From assembly GCA_021204375.1 (NCBI GenBank), contig JAJPZL010000197.1, forward strand, positions 1-9,982: a stretch of DNA of 9,982 nucleotides. Reading direction: 5' to 3'. This document shows, one piece after another, positions 5,829 to 9,982 of the stretch (position 1 is the stretch's first letter; every line of letters begins with the position of its first letter). The notes beneath the pieces are model-generated. The model did not search any database, was not told the origin of the DNA, and saw only the letters and a program-made list of their open reading frames with translations. Position numbers and translations under genes: made by a program. The DNA comes from Bacteroides sp. GTDB taxonomy: Bacteria; Bacteroidota; Bacteroidia; Bacteroidales; Bacteroidaceae.

Positions 5829-7526
5829 ATGGAGAAAGAGAAAATTACCGGTTCGGAAGCGCTGATCCGCTCCCTCATTCGGGAAGGGGCAAAGACCCTG
5901 TTCGGATATCCCGGTGGAGCGATCATGCCTGTATACGATTGCTTGTACGATCACAAGGAAGAACTTAACCATGTGCTTGTTCGTCACGAACAGGGAGCTA
6001 CACACGCAGCACAAGGTTATGCCCGAGTCTCCGGTGAGGTAGGGGTATGTATCGTAACCAGCGGACCGGGAGCCACCAATGCCATAACCGGTATCGGCGA
6101 CGCCATGCTTGACAGTACACCGATGGTGGTTATTGCAGGGCAGGTAGGATCTTTCCTGCTCGGGACCGATGCTTTTCAGGAGATCGACCTAGTCAGTGTA
6201 ACCCAGCCGATCACTAAATGGAGCTATCAGATCCGTCGTCCCGAAGATATTGCCTGGGCTGTAGCGCGTGCCTTTCATATTGCCCGTACCGGTCGTCCCG
6301 GACCTGTAGTGCTGGATTTTGTCAGGAATGTACAGGTAGGACTGGTGGAGTACGAACCTGTTATCATCGATTTTATCCGGAGTTACCATCCCGTGCCCGA
6401 TATAGACGAAGAGGCTATCCTTACTGCTGCACAGGTTATTAATGCAGCCAAACGGCCTTTTGCCCTGGTAGGACAGGGAGTGGAACTTGCCGGAGTACAG
6501 GAGGAACTCATCGAATTCCTTGAAAAAGCCGATATACCTGCCGGACGTACGCTGCTCGGACTCTCCGCCCTGCCTACCGACCATCCTCTTAATAAAGGAA
6601 TGCTGGGTATGCACGGTAATCTGGGGCCCAATGTAAAAACCAACGAGTGCGATGTCCTCATTGCTATCGGTATGCGGTTTGACGACCGGGTGACCGGTAA
6701 CCTGGCTACATACGCCAGACAGGCAAAGATCATCCATTTCGATATTGATCCGGCTGAGATCAATAAGAATGTAAAATGCTCTGTAGCAGTGGTAGGAGAT
6801 TGTAAAGATACCCTGGCAGCTGTAACCGCCCATCTGAATAAGAACGAACACAAGGAGTGGCGGGATAGTTTTGCCGAAAGCGAAGCGAAAGAGTTTGAAA
6901 GTGCCATTAAAGCCGAACTCTGTCCGGTGGATGGCCCTATTACCATGGGAGAAGTAGTAAGGAGAGTATCCGAAGCCACCCATCACAAAGCTGTACTGGT
7001 TACGGATGTAGGACAGAACCAGATGATGGCTGCCCGTTATTTCAAGTTCACTCAAAAACGAAGTATTGTCACTTCCGGGGGATTGGGGACCATGGGATTC
7101 GGACTCCCGGCAGCTATCGGGGCCACATTCGGCGCCCCCGACCGTACCGTTTGTGTATTCTGCGGGGATGGTGGTTTGCAGATGACCATTCAGGAACTCG
7201 GTACTGTGATGGAGACCGGAGCTCCTGTAAAGATCATCCTGCTTAACAACAATTTCCTGGGCATGGTGCGCCAGTGGCAGCAACTCTTCTTTAACGAACG
7301 CTATTCGGCCACTCCGATGACCAATCCCGACTATATGAAGATAGCAGAAGCATATGGTATAAAATCCAGTTCTGTCTATAAGCGTGAGGATCTGGAAGAA
7401 GCCATTGCCGAAATGCTGGCTACCGATGGTCCCTACCTGCTTGAAGTAGGAGTCGTGGAGAAAGGGATGGTATTCCCGATGACCCCTGTCGGAGAGACCG
7501 TATGTAATATGTTGTTAGAATGTTAA
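5829..7526 (+). CDS. ilvB: Acetolactate synthase large (catalytic) subunit
   Basis: A 565-residue thiamine diphosphate enzyme of normal length. It condenses two pyruvates to 2-acetolactate (valine/leucine) or pyruvate plus 2-oxobutyrate to 2-aceto-2-hydroxybutyrate (isoleucine). Domains in order are the N-terminal pyrimidine-binding domain (about 5-170) with FGYPGGAIMPVYD and the catalytic Glu54 in VRHEQGATHAAQGYAR; the central FAD/nucleotide domain (about 190-325) with LLGLSALPTDHPLNKGMLGMHG; and the C-terminal pyrophosphate domain (about 370-550) with GDGGLQMTIQELGT and LLNNN (metal-binding motif from Asp447 to Asn473-475), then FLGMVRQWQQLF. The QEIDLVSVTQPITKWSYQI block is typical of anabolic, FAD-containing enzymes rather than catabolic AlsS. 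It starts 17 bases after ilvD and is followed 12 bases later by its regulatory subunit. Confidence 0.98.
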   Translation: MEKEKITGSEALIRSLIREGAKTLFGYPGGAIMPVYDCLYDHKEELNHVLVRHEQGATHAAQGYARVSGEVGVCIVTSGPGATNAITGIGDAMLDSTPMVVIAGQVGSFLLGTDAFQEIDLVSVTQPITKWSYQIRRPEDIAWAVARAFHIARTGRPGPVVLDFVRNVQVGLVEYEPVIIDFIRSYHPVPDIDEEAILTAAQVINAAKRPFALVGQGVELAGVQEELIEFLEKADIPAGRTLLGLSALPTDHPLNKGMLGMHGNLGPNVKTNECDVLIAIGMRFDDRVTGNLATYARQAKIIHFDIDPAEINKNVKCSVAVVGDCKDTLAAVTAHLNKNEHKEWRDSFAESEAKEFESAIKAELCPVDGPITMGEVVRRVSEATHHKAVLVTDVGQNQMMAARYFKFTQKRSIVTSGGLGTMGFGLPAAIGATFGAPDRTVCVFCGDGGLQMTIQELGTVMETGAPVKIILLNNNFLGMVRQWQQLFFNERYSATPMTNPDYMKIAEAYGIKSSSVYKREDLEEAIAEMLATDGPYLLEVGVVEKGMVFPMTPVGETVCNMLLEC

Positions 7527-7538
7527 TAAAGGAAAGAG

Positions 7539-8096
7539 ATGGATAAAATACTCTATACAATCAATGTTTACTCGGAAAATATAGCGGGTATCCTGAATCA
7601 GATCACCACTATCTTTACCCGCAGACAGCTCAATATCGAAACACTCAGCGTCTCAGCCTCTTCCATCGAAGGGATCCACAAATACACCATTACCGTGTAC
7701 AGCGATGCCGAGACCATAGAAAAGGTAACCAAACAAATTGAGCGCCGGGTCGATGTCATCCAGGCTCATTACTATACCGACGACCAGATCATCTATCAGG
7801 AGGTAGCACTCTATAAAGTCCCCACCAATGAACTGCTTGCCAGTAATAAAGTAGAGAAATTGGTACGTAAGTACAATGCCCGTATCCTGGAAGTCAACCA
7901 GGTATATACGGTGGTTGAGCTAACCGGCCATCCGGACGAAACCCAGGCACTGTACGATAAACTGATGAGAATGGGAGGATTGTTGCAGTTCGTTCGTTCC
8001 GGACGCATTGCCATTACCCGCAGTCCGGTAGAACGCCTGAGCAATTTCCTTACCTTGCTTAAGAACAGAAGCGGAGAAAATGGAGAAAAACAGTAA
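7539..8096 (+). CDS. ilvN: Acetolactate synthase small (regulatory) subunit
   Basis: A 185-residue protein with an N-terminal ACT domain (about 4-78: LYTINVYSENIAGILNQITT, then RRQLNIETLSVSAS and HKYTITVYSD) and the C-terminal domain of the IlvN/IlvH family (about 83-165: YQEVALYKVP, ARILEVNQVYTVVELTGHPD, LLQFVRSGRIAITR). It activates the large subunit and normally confers valine feedback inhibition through the ACT dimer. Length and domain content match the long IlvH-type subunit (about 160-190) rather than the short E. coli IlvN (about 96). A purine-rich AAGGA at 7529-7533 gives it a better Shine-Dalgarno than most genes here. Its 3' end overlaps the thioesterase start by 17 bases (8080-8096) in another frame, so the two are probably translationally coupled. 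Confidence 0.96.
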   Translation: MDKILYTINVYSENIAGILNQITTIFTRRQLNIETLSVSASSIEGIHKYTITVYSDAETIEKVTKQIERRVDVIQAHYYTDDQIIYQEVALYKVPTNELLASNKVEKLVRKYNARILEVNQVYTVVELTGHPDETQALYDKLMRMGGLLQFVRSGRIAITRSPVERLSNFLTLLKNRSGENGEKQ

Positions 8097-8826
8097 AGTC
8101 GGTTCCTATAACTTTGTGGCAGAGCCGTTCCATGTGGATTTTACCGGACGGCTTACCCTGAGTGTTCTGGGGAACCACCTGCTCAACTGTGCCGGTTTTC
8201 ATGCGGCCGACTGCGGATTCGGCATTGCCTTCCTGAATGAGAACAGGTACACCTGGGTACTCTCCCGCCTCGCTATTGAACTGGAAGATATCCCACGGCA
8301 GTACGAAGCCTTCTCCATTGAGACCTGGGTCGAGAATGTGTACCGCCTCTTTACCGACCGTAACTTTGCGTTGGTAAATAAAGAGGGAAAAGAGGTTGGA
8401 TATGCACGTTCCGTATGGGCAATGATCAATATGGAGACCAGAAAACTGGCAGATTTATTAACTTTGCACAGTAGTAGCATTGTGAACTATGTCTGCGACA
8501 AAGAGTGCCCTATCGCGAAACCCGGCCGTATTAAAGTAGATAAAGGAGCACATGTTCTTGATTATCAGACTAAATACAGTGATATAGATATTAACGGGCA
8601 TGTGAACAGTATCAAGTATATCGAGCATATCCTGGATCTGTTCTCCATCGAAACCTTCCGTGAAAAACGGATCAAAAGGTTCGAAATGGCCTATGTTGCC
8701 GAAAGTTATTACGGGGATACCCTCTCTTTTTATCTACAGGAAGAGAGTGAAGACCAGTTCGACATTGAGATCCGCAAAGGCGCAGGCGAAGTCGTATGCC
8801 GTAGTAAAGTGATTTTTACCAGATAA
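8080..8826 (+). CDS. Acyl-ACP thioesterase (FatA/FatB-like, double hotdog)
   Basis: A 248-residue member of the acyl-ACP thioesterase family (the plant FatA/FatB family, also found in bacteria). It is built of two hotdog domains: about 8-135 (TWVLSRLAIELEDIPRQYE, IETWVENVYRLFTDRNF) and about 150-247 (YQTKYSDIDINGHVNSIKYIEHILDLF). The catalytic-type motif is Asp170-x-Asn172-x-His174 followed by VNSIKY. Glu208 in AYVAESYYGD is at the position of the general base in plant enzymes. It should release free fatty acids from acyl-ACP in the cytoplasm; chain length and branching preference cannot be read from sequence. The start at 8080 overlaps ilvN by 17 bases and has GGAG (8073-8076) just upstream. 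Its place inside the ilv operon suggests a link to iso/anteiso fatty acid metabolism, which starts from branched-chain keto acids (inference). Confidence 0.93.
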   Translation: MEKNSKVGSYNFVAEPFHVDFTGRLTLSVLGNHLLNCAGFHAADCGFGIAFLNENRYTWVLSRLAIELEDIPRQYEAFSIETWVENVYRLFTDRNFALVNKEGKEVGYARSVWAMINMETRKLADLLTLHSSSIVNYVCDKECPIAKPGRIKVDKGAHVLDYQTKYSDIDINGHVNSIKYIEHILDLFSIETFREKRIKRFEMAYVAESYYGDTLSFYLQEESEDQFDIEIRKGAGEVVCRSKVIFTR

Positions 8827-8854
8827 GAGAGATAATTAAATTTAATAATAACAA

Positions 8855-8881
8855 TTCCGGTTCTTCTAAGGGGGGCCGGAG
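8855..8881 (+). other. G-run hairpin in the thioesterase-ilvC spacer
   Basis: As RNA, TTCCGGTTCTTC (8855-8866) can pair throughout with GGGGGGCCGGAG (8870-8881) around a three-base TAA loop. Seven pairs are Watson-Crick and five are G-U wobbles. No T-run follows, so it is not a terminator. It lies 23 bases before the ilvC start codon in a 78-base spacer, the longest gap between the structural genes of the operon. It could stabilise or mark a processed ilvC mRNA. No TAnnTTTG promoter is visible in this spacer. Confidence 0.5.
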
Positions 8882-8904
8882 ATAACTAAAAAGAGAATTA
8901 GAAA

Positions 8905-9951
8905 ATGGCACAAATGAATTTTAGCGGTGTTGTAGAAAATGTGGTAATCCGCGAAGAATTTCCGTTGGAAAAAGCACGTGAAGTATTGAAAGACGAAGTG
9001 ATCGCGATCATCGGGTATGGCGTACAGGGCCCCGGACAATCACTCAACCTTCGTGATAACGGATTCAATGTAATTATCGGACAGCGTAAAGGGGGTAAAA
9101 CCTGGGAAAAAGCGATTGCCGATGGTTGGGTACCGGGCGAAACACTTTTTGAGATCGAAGAAGCCTGCGAACGTGGAACTATCATCCAGTATCTTCTTTC
9201 AGATGCCGCACAGATCGAAGTGTGGCCTACAGTTAAAAAACACCTGACTGCCGGTAAAGCACTTTACTTCTCACACGGTTTCGGTATCACTTACAAAGAA
9301 CGTACCGGTATTGTTCCTCCCGCAGATGTAGATGTGATTCTCGTTGCTCCCAAAGGTTCAGGTACTTCACTCCGTACTATGTTCCTCGAAGGACGCGGTT
9401 TGAACTCTTCTTACGCTATCTTCCAGGATGCTACAGGCCGTGCATTCGAACGCGTGGTAGCTCTTGGTATCGGTATAGGTTCAGGTTACCTGTTCGAAAC
9501 TACTTTCCAGCGTGAAGTATACTCTGACCTTACCGGCGAACGTGGTACGCTGATGGGTGCTATCCAGGGGATTCTGCTGGCCCAGTACGAAGTGCTTCGT
9601 GAGAACGGACATACTCCTTCCGAAGCTTTCAACGAAACCGTAGAAGAGCTGACTCAGTCACTCATGCCGCTGTTCGCTAAGAGCGGTATGGACTGGATGT
9701 ATGCGAACTGTTCCACTACTGCCCAGCGTGGTGCGCTCGACTGGATGAGACCGTTCCACGATGCTACAAAACCGGTATTTGAAAAATTGTATAACGAAGT
9801 AAAAGTGGGTAACGAAGCACAGCGTTCTATCGATACCAACTCTAAACCTGACTATCGCGAAGGCCTGGAAGCTGAACTCAAAGCTCTCCGTGAAAGCGAA
9901 ATGTGGCAGGCTGGCGCGGTTGTACGTAAACTTCGTCCTGAAAATAACTGA
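8905..9951 (+). CDS. ilvC: Ketol-acid reductoisomerase, plant-like Bacteroidota type
   Basis: A 348-residue enzyme converting 2-acetolactate and 2-aceto-2-hydroxybutyrate to the dihydroxy acids used by IlvD, with NAD(P)H and Mg2+. The Rossmann domain (about 1-195) contains IIGYGVQGPGQSLNLRDNG (35-53), the cofactor loop GQRKGGKTWEKA (59-70; Arg61 and Lys62 suggest NADPH), YFSHGFG with His124, and LVAPKGSG with Lys150. The C-terminal helical domain carries the metal-binding SDLTGERG (Asp208, Glu212) and NETVEELTQSLM (243-254). The QGPGQ...LRD block, the APKGSGTSLR block and the MWQAGAVVRKLRP ending resemble plant enzymes more than E. coli IlvC, as I recall for Bacteroidota. It is the last gene seen in the operon. 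Arginine codons are almost all CGT, unlike the upstream genes, which points to high expression. Confidence 0.97.
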   Translation: MAQMNFSGVVENVVIREEFPLEKAREVLKDEVIAIIGYGVQGPGQSLNLRDNGFNVIIGQRKGGKTWEKAIADGWVPGETLFEIEEACERGTIIQYLLSDAAQIEVWPTVKKHLTAGKALYFSHGFGITYKERTGIVPPADVDVILVAPKGSGTSLRTMFLEGRGLNSSYAIFQDATGRAFERVVALGIGIGSGYLFETTFQREVYSDLTGERGTLMGAIQGILLAQYEVLRENGHTPSEAFNETVEELTQSLMPLFAKSGMDWMYANCSTTAQRGALDWMRPFHDATKPVFEKLYNEVKVGNEAQRSIDTNSKPDYREGLEAELKALRESEMWQAGAVVRKLRPENN

Positions 9952-9952
9952 T

Positions 9953-9981
9953 TATCAGAATATTATCAGGGTTTTCTGATA
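9953..9981 (+). terminator. Possible hairpin after ilvC, cut by window end
   Basis: TATCAGAA (9953-9960) and TTCTGATA (9974-9981) are exact inverted copies with a 13-base loop, starting 1 base after the ilvC stop. A direct repeat TTATCAG (9952-9958 and 9963-9969) is also present. Any T-run would lie beyond the window, so terminator function is unproven. Confidence 0.4.
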
Positions 9982-9982
9982 C

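Noticed and set aside
6189..7283. A 364-codon minus-strand frame opposite ilvB
   Set aside because: It lies wholly within a well-supported enzyme gene, has a composition typical of antisense shadow, and shows no recognisable motifs.
8080..8096. Possible frameshift joining ilvN to the thioesterase
   Set aside because: Both proteins are complete at family length with their own start and stop. The 17-bp overlap is an ordinary operon overlap.
1..9982. tRNA, rRNA, CRISPR array, insertion sequence or phage genes
   Set aside because: No repeat-spacer pattern, transposase or integrase motifs, terminal repeats or recognisable RNA gene segments were seen on either strand.

Overview
The window looks like chromosomal DNA from the order Bacteroidales (phylum Bacteroidota). 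Supporting signs are near-perfect matches to the Bacteroides primary sigma factor promoter (a -33 TTTG and a -7 TAnnTTTG), A-rich start regions mostly without a clear Shine-Dalgarno, a plant-like ketol-acid reductoisomerase, and an acyl-ACP thioesterase inside the ilv operon, an arrangement I associate with Bacteroides and relatives. I cannot fix the genus; a Bacteroides, Parabacteroides or Dysgonomonas-like organism would fit. There are no signs of mobile elements, phage, CRISPR or RNA genes.

Layout. (1) Positions 1-309 hold the 3' end of a small, probably secreted Bacteroidales protein of unknown function, followed by two tandem terminator-like hairpins (336-367 and 381-414). (2) Positions 421-933 (minus strand) encode a ClbS/DfsB-type four-helix protein (DUF1706). 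(3) After a 233-bp divergent intergenic region comes a four-gene plus-strand unit (1167-3579): an ECF sigma factor, a single-pass membrane protein overlapping it by ATGA (probable anti-sigma factor), a small secreted protein resembling DUF6108, and an outer-membrane beta-barrel protein. A good terminator lies at 3624-3651. (4) Positions 3770-9951 are the branched-chain amino acid operon: promoter, leader peptide, attenuator, ilvD, ilvB, ilvN, acyl-ACP thioesterase, ilvC.

The four Ilv proteins give the common isoleucine/valine route: acetolactate synthase (IlvB+IlvN), ketol-acid reductoisomerase (IlvC) and dihydroxy-acid dehydratase (IlvD). The thioesterase gene overlaps ilvN by 17 bp, so it is co-expressed with the pathway that makes the branched 2-keto acids used as primers for iso and anteiso fatty acids.

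The most interesting part is the roughly 200-nt leader before ilvD. It encodes an unlabelled 26-residue peptide, 15 residues of which are Ile, Leu or Val, ending in a run of four Val codons. Its stop codon lies inside a 10-nt segment that can pair with the 5' arm of a 12-bp terminator hairpin. This is the full logic of ribosome-mediated attenuation, read directly from the sequence. Secondary points are the separate expression signature of ilvC (distinct codon use, a G-run hairpin just upstream) and the cysteine-bearing putative anti-sigma protein.
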